Below, in pieces: positions 8,747-16,061 of a DNA stretch of 40,924 nt; position 1 is the first letter of the stretch, and each line of letters opens with the position of its first letter. The translations under genes and the position numbers were made by a program. The notes beneath the pieces are model-generated. The model saw nothing but the letters and a program-made list of their open reading frames with translations. It was not told the origin of the DNA and did no database searches. Source of the stretch: Mediterranea massiliensis. Lineage in GTDB: Bacteria > Bacteroidota > Bacteroidia > Bacteroidales > Bacteroidaceae. The stretch lies in contig CATXSD010000013.1 in NCBI GenBank assembly GCA_958402075.1, forward strand, positions 1-40,924. Direction: 5' to 3'.

Positions 8747-9697
8747 TTATTCCACTTCCTTTCCGGCAGCATAGGCCGCTTTCTTCTCCATGATGCCTAC
8801 CGCACGGTGGGTCATGCTGAAGCGGATATGCTCGATGAAAAGGTCCTGGATTTCGGGTATCTGTCCCAACCCTTCCTGACGGACAGTCACGATATAGCCT
8901 TCCGCTTCCAGTTGCTCTTTCCATTCACCGGCAATGTCGTTTCGGGCATGGTCGCCTGCTACGAGCATGAAGGGTTGCAGGGTGACCGTTCGGGCTTTTG
9001 AGGCCTTCAGTTGGGCCAGCATCGTATCAAAGGTCGGATAGCCTTCGATGGTACCGACATGGAAGTTGGTCCACCCTCCGGCTTTCAGCATGTAGTCCAT
9101 CTGGCTGTAGGTGGCGGTACTGGGAGTATAGGTGCCGTGGCCCACGAGGACAAAATGCTCCTGGTTCTGCCGTCCCTTTTCCGATGGGTCGGTACTCAAC
9201 CGCTTGGCCAGGATAGAGGCCACTTTTTTGCAGTCGTCCACTGAATAGAGCAGAGGCGTTCCGACGCGTATTTCGTTGAAGAAGGGGCGTACACTCTCCA
9301 CGTCGCGACGCAGAGATTCCATTTCGACACCGTCGATGATGTTGCTGCTCTGCACCAGGACGCGTGTGTAACCTTCGGCCCGCAGGCGGAGCAGGGCTTC
9401 CAGCGGTGTGTCCTTCCGGATGCCGCGTTGCTTGAGGCGGCGGATGACGATGCGCGAGGTATAGGCTTCACTGAAGGTCAGTTGGGGAAAGGCTTCCTGA
9501 GCCTTTCGGTTGAGGGCATCGATGGTCAGGGCACGGGTGTCGTCGTAGGTGGTACCGAAGTGTACCATCAGCAGAGCGGCTTTCTCGCCGGCCTTGAGGT
9601 CGGCAAGAAAGTCGCTGGAGGCGAAGCCGCCTTCTCCGCGCACCTGGCAGAGAAAGACGGTTTGCCATAATAAAAGTAAAGTAATGGCTTTTCTCAT
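8747..9697 (-). CDS. cbiK: CbiK-type sirohydrochlorin cobaltochelatase with signal peptide (periplasmic)
   Basis: Residues 1 to about 22 form a signal peptide (MRKAITLLLL core), so the protein should leave the cytosol; no good lipobox is seen. The rest reads as CbiK: LMVHFGTTYDDTRA near residue 43, SSNIIDGVE, VGHGTYTP, and FMLVAGDHARND, which carries the metal-ligand histidine of the family. Ordinary CbiK inserts Co2+ into sirohydrochlorin in the cytosol. Exported relatives exist (Desulfovibrio CbiKP; IhtB of Porphyromonas gingivalis is a CbiK-like haem-uptake lipoprotein). It is the third gene after a riboswitch, 15 bases behind a DUF4374 lipoprotein, so a role at the envelope in handling imported tetrapyrrole or cobalt is plausible. 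The fold call is firm; the physiological reaction is not. Confidence 0.88.
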   Translation of the reverse strand: MRKAITLLLLWQTVFLCQVRGEGGFASSDFLADLKAGEKAALLMVHFGTTYDDTRALTIDALNRKAQEAFPQLTFSEAYTSRIVIRRLKQRGIRKDTPLEALLRLRAEGYTRVLVQSSNIIDGVEMESLRRDVESVRPFFNEIRVGTPLLYSVDDCKKVASILAKRLSTDPSEKGRQNQEHFVLVGHGTYTPSTATYSQMDYMLKAGGWTNFHVGTIEGYPTFDTMLAQLKASKARTVTLQPFMLVAGDHARNDIAGEWKEQLEAEGYIVTVRQEGLGQIPEIQDLFIEHIRFSMTHRAVGIMEKKAAYAAGKEVE

Positions 9698-9712
9698 AAA
9701 AGGATTATTCTG

Positions 9713-11035
9713 TTATTGGTTGCTCACTACACGGAGGATGTCGAAATAGAAGCCGCTGTCCACTTCGGCTCCCTTTTCTACCTTTCCGGTAGCAATGTCG
9801 TAAATGTAGATGCAGGATTCTTCGCGGGTGTTGACTCCGATATAGGCTTTCCCGTCGACAACGGCCGTGCGTTGCGAGAAGCGGCCGGCATTGTAGGGTA
9901 TTTCGGTTCCGTTGTATTTCAGGCGTTCGCGGCTGCCGTCGGCCAGGTTGATGATGGTATAGTAGTGACAGTAAGAACTGATGTTCAGAGTACCGTCCGC
10001 CGGATCGCCGGCATCATCGCGGGCATAGGCCAGAGCCTTTCCGTTGCCCAGGTATTGGAGGGTGAGCAGTTTGCCGTTGCCGTTCGGATAGCCTTCGTAG
10101 CCGGTATCAAACTGTGTTTCTCCTTTCTTGATGCGGAGCAGGTGGCCTATTTCCTTTCCGTTTGCATCGGGACTGAAGGTAGCGAGGTAGAGGTTGTCGC
10201 TCTCGTCGTACATGACGCAGTTCTGCATCAGTTCGCCATAGGCGCTGCCGGCCATTTGCTCGGCGATGTTGTTGGGCTCATTGCTTTCCACTTTCATGGT
10301 AGTCGGGTTGATGACAGCCGTATAGAAGTAAGGAGTGGCTTTTCCGTTACGTTTCGAGGTCTTGGCAAAATAGAAATAATAGAGCTTCTTGTCACTTTGA
10401 CGATAAGTCAGGATACCCGAAGTGGTGAGAACAGGATATCCTTCAGGTGCCGTAATCTCGTTCAGTGTACCGCTGGCAATAATCGTCATGTCCTCTGCAT
10501 TAAGCTTTGTCCAGATGATTTTGTCGGTATCACCGTTGGCTGCCATAATGATCAGGGTCTTGTCGTCGAGCCAGGCGTGTGTATACGAGCGGGCCTTGAA
10601 GGTATACCCTTCGTCAAATGGGCGTTGTGCCACGACGTTGAGGGCATTCTTGCCGGTGGTCGGATTGTAGTTCACTTCCAGTTTTACAAAGCGGTCGGCC
10701 GGCTGATAGGGTACTTCATAATAATATTTCCCTTTGACGATGGCTTCCATGGTATAAGTATTCCCGTCCGATTCAAATTCCGAACCGATGCCTTCGATGG
10801 ATATTTTGTCAGCCGCGGCACTCAGGTCGGATACGCTGCGGACAATGGTGCCGTCGCCTTGGCTCATGCCACCATGCTTTCCTACGCTCATGAAGAGGTC
10901 GAAGTGATAGTTCAGATTGGTGTTGTCGTTGTTGTCACCGTTGTTTCCTTCGTTGGGATCGTTCGAGCAGGCGGTGAAAGACGAGGCCATCCATACGGCC
11001 ATGCAGGCAGTCAATAGAAACTTGATTTTTTTCAT
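9713..11035 (-). CDS. DUF4374-family surface lipoprotein, probable ligand-binding partner of the adjacent TonB receptor
   Basis: The start at 11035 is chosen because it begins a lipoprotein signal: MKKIKFLL, then FTAC with Cys23 as the lipid-anchor residue. The next residues are rich in Asn, Asp and Glu (SNDPNEGNNGDN), like a Bacteroidetes lipoprotein export signal, which suggests surface exposure. The upstream open frame (to 11260) overlaps the receptor gene and is not real. The 440-residue body has the DUF4374 features FMSVGKHGGMSQGD, YYEVPYQP, THAWLDDKTLIIMAANGDTDK, GSAYGELMQNC and AYIGVNTREESCIYIYDI, with repeated strands suggesting a beta-propeller. As I recall, the xenosiderophore-binding XusB of B. 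thetaiotaomicron is of this family. Here it follows a B12-riboswitch receptor by 28 bases, so a tetrapyrrole, corrinoid or cobalt ligand is inferred. Confidence 0.85.
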   Translation of the reverse strand: MKKIKFLLTACMAVWMASSFTACSNDPNEGNNGDNNDNTNLNYHFDLFMSVGKHGGMSQGDGTIVRSVSDLSAAADKISIEGIGSEFESDGNTYTMEAIVKGKYYYEVPYQPADRFVKLEVNYNPTTGKNALNVVAQRPFDEGYTFKARSYTHAWLDDKTLIIMAANGDTDKIIWTKLNAEDMTIIASGTLNEITAPEGYPVLTTSGILTYRQSDKKLYYFYFAKTSKRNGKATPYFYTAVINPTTMKVESNEPNNIAEQMAGSAYGELMQNCVMYDESDNLYLATFSPDANGKEIGHLLRIKKGETQFDTGYEGYPNGNGKLLTLQYLGNGKALAYARDDAGDPADGTLNISSYCHYYTIINLADGSRERLKYNGTEIPYNAGRFSQRTAVVDGKAYIGVNTREESCIYIYDIATGKVEKGAEVDSGFYFDILRVVSNQ

Positions 11036-11063
11036 GTCAATGCAAATTAATTTATAGTTAGGG

Positions 11064-13451
11064 TTAATTGATGAAAATTCTGAATTTGGCAAAGAAGGCC
11101 CGGCCGGGCTTTTGCAACTTGTAATTGTCGTAAGCAGTCTGGTCCAGCAGGTTGGAACATTCCAACGACAGGCTGTAGCAGTCGTTTTTCCAGGAATAGG
11201 ACACACCGGCATTGCAGATGTGCTGTGTGGGGATGCGCGACTTGTTTTCGTACGAGCCATAGGCCTCCCACGTGAGGAAGTACCAGTGTACCCATTGATA
11301 GTTGAAGTTCAGACGCAAGCGGCTGTCAGGCAGTCCCACGTGATGGAAGATATAGTTCACTTCGGCTCCGCCGAACAGCCAGGGACGGTTGGGAAGGCGG
11401 TTGTTGTAGGTGGCGGACGGTTTGCCGTCGGTCTTGTATTGCTGCTGGTCGCGGGCGTCCTGATAGCTGAGGTTGCCCGAGATTTGCAGCTTGTTCTGCC
11501 AGTTGCAGCGCACTTCGCCTTCGGCACCCTTGATGTGTACAGCGGGTACGTTCTTGTATTGCAGCATGCCTTCCTTCTCAATGACCTGTACCTGGATGAA
11601 GTTGTCGACATTGCGCAGGAAACCGTTGGCCTCATAATACAGTGTGTGTCCGGCAGCCGGATGCCAGGTACCGAAGAATCCCAGATTGGCATTGTTGCTC
11701 TGTTCGGGCTCCAAAGCTACGTTGGCATAGACGGTGGTTCCGTTGCCCAGCAGCTCGCGGGCAATGGGCAGGCGGACGCTGTGCTCGAAGGAGGCTTTCA
11801 GCGAGAATGGTTCTATGAAGGTAAAACGGGTACCCACTCCGTAGCCACCGTAGTTTTTGGTGAGGGAGCCTTGTACGGTGTTGGAGCCGGTTGTGGCACC
11901 CGAGTCGGTCTGCCGGATGTTGGCATGGTTCACGTAGTCCTTGACGAAGAAGGTATTGTTCCATCGGTCGCTGAAGAACGACTGGTGGTAAGAAAGTCCT
12001 ATGATATGTTTGGTCAGTACATCGTTCGACGGTACGAAGTCCGTGTCCACATCGTCGTAGCGGTCATTGCCCGTGCGGTTCATCGAGTAGTCCGCATTGA
12101 AGCTGTGGTGGCTGTTCAGGGCATAGTCTGCGTTGATGTGTACCAGGGTCATCGGTCGCTTGTAGTGGCGCATCGAGCGCTTGTTTCCCGTAATTTCGTT
12201 GCGCGAACTTACGATGTAGTCGCCGTTCCAGTTGTACTTGCGGTAGGCGGTATCTACGGTCAGCGAATGGTCCCAGGTATGCGACAGCGAAGCATTCATC
12301 TGCAACCCCTTTACCAGAAAATTGCGCTTCTGGTAACGTGCCGAAATGTTCCAGGCATCCGTCTGACGTTCGGCCATGCCGTAGACTACGGTTTGTACCG
12401 ACCCAGTCTGCAGTTCCTTGTCTACTTTGGAATACGAGCCCGACACGAAGAAGGCATCGGCCCAAGGCTGGTTGGCAAATCCTATTTCCACTTGCCCCAG
12501 CAGGGAAAAATAGTCGTCATGGAAACGCTTGCGGTCGGCATAGACATACTGGTCCTGCTCTTCGTCCCATACTTCGACGTTTTTCATCCGATAGTCGTTC
12601 TTCGAGTAATTGATGCCCAATGTCGGACGGATGATGAGGCCTGTCCGGCGTTCCACCAGTTGGGCGTTCAAGTCGGCCTTGTGGGTATGGAACGAGCCGA
12701 TGCCATACGATACGTCCAGATAGTTCTTCTTTTCCTGTTTGGTAATGATGTTGATGGCGCCGCCCAGAGCATCGGTACCCAGATGGGCGGGAACCACTCC
12801 TTTGTAGATTTCAATGCGGTCGATGACGTTTACCGGCAGATTGGCCAGCGTCACGTCACTGCCCTTGCTGCTGAGGGGCATGCCATCCAGAAAGTAGCGG
12901 ACGGAGTTGCCCGACAGACCGTTGATGGACAAATCGAAATCTGAACCAACGCCGCCTTCTTCGCGTACCTTGATGCCGGTCGTGCGGTTCACCAGATCGT
13001 TCAGGTTGTTCAGTGAGGAAGCCATGGCCTTCACGTCGAGCGCATTGACGGCGAAGGCACTTTCCTTGAGCTTTTGCGTCTGGCTTTTGCCGTATACTTC
13101 CACGGCTCCCAGCCCTACGCTGCTTTCCTTCAGGCAGAAGTCTTTGGTCATGGAGCCGGTAATGCGGAGTGTGACTTTTTGCGTCTCGTACCCAACGAAC
13201 GATACGACAACAATCTGTCGCCCTAGCGTCACCTCAAGCTCATAGCTGCCGTCTGCCTGGCTGTAACAGCCCGTCGCAGTGTTTTCGATGGCGATGGTGG
13301 CCTGTTCCACTGGCTGTCCGTCGTTGTCTGTCACACGTCCCGACAGACGTACTTTTTGTTGTCCCAGCAGGGAGGTGCTGCCTGCGGTGAGGCAGAGCAG
13401 TACCAGCATCAGCCAGATGCAGGAGTCTTTTTCTGTTTTCTCTATTTTCAT
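11064..13451 (-). CDS. TonB-dependent outer-membrane receptor, BtuB-like by regulation
   Basis: At 795 residues it begins with a signal peptide (hydrophobic stretch about 12-28, cleavage near LLG-QQ). A carboxypeptidase-regulatory-like beta domain follows (VRLSGRVTDNDGQPVEQATIAIE, to about residue 115). Next comes a plug domain (LNDLVNRTTGIKVREEGG, YFLDGMPL, VNVIDRIEIYKG, LGGAINIITK) and a long 22-strand barrel rich in aromatic and Tyr/Asn/Gly strands, ending FAKFRIFIN. It would import a scarce ligand using TonB energy. A cobalamin riboswitch in its leader indicates the ligand is a corrinoid, a corrinoid precursor or cobalt. It is the first gene of an operon with a DUF4374 lipoprotein and an exported CbiK. 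No btuFCD genes are in the window. Confidence 0.92.
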   Translation of the reverse strand: MKIEKTEKDSCIWLMLVLLCLTAGSTSLLGQQKVRLSGRVTDNDGQPVEQATIAIENTATGCYSQADGSYELEVTLGRQIVVVSFVGYETQKVTLRITGSMTKDFCLKESSVGLGAVEVYGKSQTQKLKESAFAVNALDVKAMASSLNNLNDLVNRTTGIKVREEGGVGSDFDLSINGLSGNSVRYFLDGMPLSSKGSDVTLANLPVNVIDRIEIYKGVVPAHLGTDALGGAINIITKQEKKNYLDVSYGIGSFHTHKADLNAQLVERRTGLIIRPTLGINYSKNDYRMKNVEVWDEEQDQYVYADRKRFHDDYFSLLGQVEIGFANQPWADAFFVSGSYSKVDKELQTGSVQTVVYGMAERQTDAWNISARYQKRNFLVKGLQMNASLSHTWDHSLTVDTAYRKYNWNGDYIVSSRNEITGNKRSMRHYKRPMTLVHINADYALNSHHSFNADYSMNRTGNDRYDDVDTDFVPSNDVLTKHIIGLSYHQSFFSDRWNNTFFVKDYVNHANIRQTDSGATTGSNTVQGSLTKNYGGYGVGTRFTFIEPFSLKASFEHSVRLPIARELLGNGTTVYANVALEPEQSNNANLGFFGTWHPAAGHTLYYEANGFLRNVDNFIQVQVIEKEGMLQYKNVPAVHIKGAEGEVRCNWQNKLQISGNLSYQDARDQQQYKTDGKPSATYNNRLPNRPWLFGGAEVNYIFHHVGLPDSRLRLNFNYQWVHWYFLTWEAYGSYENKSRIPTQHICNAGVSYSWKNDCYSLSLECSNLLDQTAYDNYKLQKPGRAFFAKFRIFIN

Positions 13452-13593
13452 ATACTATCCGTTTCAAGATAATAACTGCTTGGGAAACGACAGACAATGA
13501 TGACAAAGAGAAACGGCTTCCTGATGCGTACTGAAAGCAGAAAGAGTCCGACTCGATGTTTCGCCGCTTTATTCCCCGAAAGCGTAAAACGTT

Positions 13594-13802
13594 GGCCGAT
13601 TCTGGCAGGTCTTCTGACTTGTCCCATCCTTGGATGCCTTCCCGTTCCTGGGTTGTATGGCAGGAACAGTGGCTTTGGGTCTTTCCGAGGACTTCCCTTG
13701 TGTGGGGAGGACTCACAGCAGCGGGTCTGTTCAGGACTTTCACCTGATTCCCTTTTCATCGTGCACTCCGAAGCGGGTGGAGGCAGCGAAACCAGATTCG
13801 CG
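13594..13802 (-). ncRNA. Cobalamin (B12) riboswitch
   Basis: Read on the minus strand, the leader carries the class hallmarks in order: GAAAAGGGAATCAGGTGAAA, then AGTCCTGAACAGACCCGCTGC and TGTGAG, a variable stem region, and AAGTCAGAAGACCTGCC (complement at 13603-13619). It lies about 140 bases before the receptor start, with its own -7 box just upstream at 13807-13814. With adenosyl- or another cobalamin bound it should switch off the receptor, DUF4374 and cbiK operon. Whether control is by terminator or by RBS masking cannot be decided by eye. Confidence 0.95.
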
Positions 13803-13806
13803 TCGG

Positions 13807-13814
13807 CAAAGGTA
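13807..13814 (-). promoter_or_regulatory. -7 box (TACCTTTG) of the riboswitch operon
   Basis: An exact TAnnTTTG match a few bases before the riboswitch aptamer on the minus strand, so transcription would begin at the aptamer's 5' edge. No clear -33 TTTG is seen. Confidence 0.6.
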
Positions 13815-13916
13815 GAAATTATTTTGAGTTCTCTGTCTATATGGGCAGAAATATTTTATAGTGCCGCGACAAATTGTTGCAATTATAAGGTTTTCTTATG
13901 TTACGGACTTCCATTC

Positions 13917-14807
13917 TTATGTCTCCGCCCGATATTGTTTGGGCGATTTGCCTACATGCTGCTTGACGTATTTTCCAAAGAAGGAAATGCTGGGAAAGTC
14001 GAGTTCATTGACTATCTCTTTGATACTCTTGGTGGTTTTCTTCAGCAAGTATTGGATGTCTTTCATGACATATTGTTCGATGAGGGTGGAAGCTGTGTTG
14101 CCGCTCACTTTTTTGCAAATGGCCGACAGGTATTTGGGTGTGACATGCAGTTTGTCGGCATAGAAAGCCACGCTGCGTGGTTTGGGGTAAGAAGCAGAAA
14201 GAATATTGATGAACTGGTTGAACAGATTTTCTGCCGAATTGTAGACCGGCGGCGAAAGGCGGACAATACGGTCGAGTGAATCGGAGAAATCATAGATGAA
14301 TGCCTGAAGCAGAGCATCAATCAATTCTTTCTGATGGCGGTGGGGTGTGCCTTGCAATTTGGAACGGAGCAGGCTGTAGTACTGATAAAATACAGTTCCT
14401 TCTTCTTCGGACAGGGATATGATGGGGTGTTCTTCAATATACATCTTGAAGTTCCAGGTGCCAGAAGCAATCAGAGTGATTTGGTTGGCATAGTTGGGAG
14501 AAAGACAGAAACCGCAGCACTCAAAGTCAACGCTGACCATGCTATGTTCCACAATTGTTCGTGGATGGCATATGAGCAAGTCGTTTTTCTTGATTTCAAG
14601 CGGACTGTTGTTAAGCATCACTTGTCCTTTTCCTTTCAAACAGAGGACTACCATATAAGATTCCAGTCGGATAGGAGTGTTAGGGTGAAGATCCATTTCA
14701 TGCAAATGGTCGATAATCAATATCCGGTCATCTTGGTAAATCATCGTTTGAGTTACACGATGTTGGTCCAATGGTTCCTCATTGCCTATAATCATTTTTT
14801 GTTCCAT
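13917..14807 (-). CDS. AraC-family transcriptional regulator, divergent from the RND efflux operon
   Basis: A 296-residue cytosolic regulator. The N-terminal two thirds form a cupin-like sensor (strands around VVLCLKGKGQVMLN and LLICHPRTIVEHS). The last 100 residues are the two-helix-turn-helix AraC domain: RSVAFYADKLHVTPKYLSAI as the first HTH and SIKEIVNELDFPSISFFGKY with the QHVGKSPKQYR end as the second. It is transcribed away from the adaptor gene that starts at 14990, and the shared spacer holds an inverted repeat at 14848-14906. That arrangement suggests it regulates the efflux operon, itself, or both. The inducer is not known. Its 3' end lies about 100 bases before the riboswitch promoter, on the same strand. 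Confidence 0.92.
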   Translation of the reverse strand: MEQKMIIGNEEPLDQHRVTQTMIYQDDRILIIDHLHEMDLHPNTPIRLESYMVVLCLKGKGQVMLNNSPLEIKKNDLLICHPRTIVEHSMVSVDFECCGFCLSPNYANQITLIASGTWNFKMYIEEHPIISLSEEEGTVFYQYYSLLRSKLQGTPHRHQKELIDALLQAFIYDFSDSLDRIVRLSPPVYNSAENLFNQFINILSASYPKPRSVAFYADKLHVTPKYLSAICKKVSGNTASTLIEQYVMKDIQYLLKKTTKSIKEIVNELDFPSISFFGKYVKQHVGKSPKQYRAET

Positions 14808-14847
14808 ATATTCTCTTGTTTATCTGTTTCGGGTACAAAAAAACGAA

Positions 14848-14906
14848 AAAATATCCAATGTCTGTTGGTTGATATTTCCCGATAAGTGTCCTTGGTCGGA
14901 TATTTT
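14848..14906. promoter_or_regulatory. Inverted repeat in the AraC / RND divergent spacer, candidate operator
   Basis: AAAATATCC (14848-14856) and GGATATTTT (14898-14906) are perfect 9-base inverted copies, and GATATTT recurs at 14871-14877. The centre-to-centre distance of 50 bases is close to five helical turns. It is placed where an AraC-type protein would act. Confidence 0.4.
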
Positions 14907-14989
14907 GTGACTGACGGGAAAAATGGCACACTTTTGCGGTGAAACGGATTCCGGGCATTTGGAGAGAAGGCTCTTACTTTGCGGCCGAT

Positions 14990-16045
14990 ATGATAAAAAT
15001 GAAAACGAAAATGAAACGTATGAAAATGTTTGTAGGCATGGCTCTGTTGGTAGGGTCGGCTGTATGTGCAGGATGTGGAAACACTTCGAAGGATGTGTCC
15101 CAGACGCCGGAGCCCGTCAAGGTAAAGACGATAAGGGTTGAATCGTCTGAAATGAATGAAAGCAGACGGTTTTCGGGAACTGTGGAAGAAGAAAATGGAA
15201 GTGTACTCAGCTTTTCGGTGATGGGTACATTGAAGGATATTTATGTGGGGCTGGGCAGTCGGGTGAAGAAAGGACAATTGATAGCCCAAGTTGACCAGGC
15301 TTCCATGGAAAGCAGTTACCGGGCTGCCAAAGCTTCGATGGAACAGGCAGAAGATGCTTTCCAACGGATGAAGGAACTGCATGATAAGGGCAGTTTGGCC
15401 GAAATCAAGTGGATGGAGGTACAGAGTCAGTACCGTCAGGCATGTTCAATGGAAGAAATTGCCCGTAAAAATTTGGAAGACTGTAAACTCTATGCACCTT
15501 TTGATGGGGTAATCGCTGAAAAATCCGCAGAAATCGGGCAGAATGTAGCTCCCGGTGTACCGGTGGTGAAATTGGTGACTGCCGGACAGTTGAGAATCAG
15601 TATTCCGGTACCTGAATCCGAGATTGTTCATGTGGAAGTGGGGCAGCAGGCATCAGTCTGTGTCTCTGCGCTGGAGGATGGTCGTTTTACGGGACGAGTG
15701 ACGGAAAAAGGCATCAAGGCACATCCTTTGTCCCGTTCGTATCTGGTAAAAATCAGGCCGGACCGGACAGTTCAGGGATTGATGCCAGGCATGGTGGCCG
15801 AAGTGAGTCTGGAAGCCGGCCATGGAGGGCAGGTATTTGTGATACCGGCTTCCATCCTGCAAACTGATGAGAACAACCATACTTTCGTATGGCTTCGTTC
15901 GGAAGGAAAAGCGGTCAGGAGAGTGGTGGAATGCGGAGATTTCACGTCGCAGGGAGTCACTGTGCTTTCCGGACTGGTTGCTGGTGATGAAATCATTGTA
16001 GAGGGACAACAGAAGGTGTGCGAAGGCACGCCGGTTACTTTGTAA
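14990..16045 (+). CDS. RND efflux periplasmic adaptor (membrane fusion) lipoprotein
   Basis: An AcrA/MexA-like protein that bridges the inner-membrane pump and the outer-membrane channel. A signal peptide with a Lys/Met-rich start and GMALLVGSAVCAGC fits lipid attachment at the Cys of CAGC, although the -3 residue is unusual. The start could be 14990, 14999, 15011 or 15020; the frame to 14939 adds non-signal residues and is rejected. The body shows a lipoyl/barrel-sandwich half (GTLKDIYVGLGSRVKKGQLIAQVD), a helical hairpin (about residues 100-150), the second lipoyl half (CKLYAPFDGVIAEKSAEIGQNV) and a beta-barrel to the C-terminus (VIPASILQTDENNHTFVW). It is 16 bases upstream of the pump gene. 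Confidence 0.92.
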   Translation: MIKMKTKMKRMKMFVGMALLVGSAVCAGCGNTSKDVSQTPEPVKVKTIRVESSEMNESRRFSGTVEEENGSVLSFSVMGTLKDIYVGLGSRVKKGQLIAQVDQASMESSYRAAKASMEQAEDAFQRMKELHDKGSLAEIKWMEVQSQYRQACSMEEIARKNLEDCKLYAPFDGVIAEKSAEIGQNVAPGVPVVKLVTAGQLRISIPVPESEIVHVEVGQQASVCVSALEDGRFTGRVTEKGIKAHPLSRSYLVKIRPDRTVQGLMPGMVAEVSLEAGHGGQVFVIPASILQTDENNHTFVWLRSEGKAVRRVVECGDFTSQGVTVLSGLVAGDEIIVEGQQKVCEGTPVTL

Positions 16046-16051
16046 AGGAGG
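16044..16051 (+). promoter_or_regulatory. Strong Shine-Dalgarno site before the RND pump gene
   Basis: AAAGGAGG overlaps the adaptor stop codon (16043-16045) and lies 10 bases before the ATG at 16062. Such a full anti-SD match is uncommon in Bacteroidetes and fixes the start. Confidence 0.55.
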
Positions 16052-16061
16052 CTTTGTAAAA

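Noticed and set aside
8632..8772. N-terminal extension of the acetyltransferase to 8772
   Set aside because: It contains the promoter box at 8681-8688 and overlaps the cbiK end; the Mac domain begins at 8631.
9716..11017. 433-codon open frame antisense to the DUF4374 gene
   Set aside because: No motif; the lipoprotein frame on the opposite strand is clearly coding.
11112..12944. 610-codon open frame antisense to the TonB receptor
   Set aside because: A shadow frame with no signal peptide or domain; the receptor reads through with plug and barrel motifs.
13448..13759. Minus-strand frames through the riboswitch (103 and 167 codons)
   Set aside because: They lie in the structured aptamer and merely run into the receptor start region.
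13497..14279. 260-codon plus-strand frame across the riboswitch and AraC gene
   Set aside because: It covers the conserved riboswitch and the antisense of an AraC HTH; there is no protein signature.
14939..14989. Start of the efflux adaptor at 14939
   Set aside because: It adds a non-hydrophobic stretch before an evident signal peptide.
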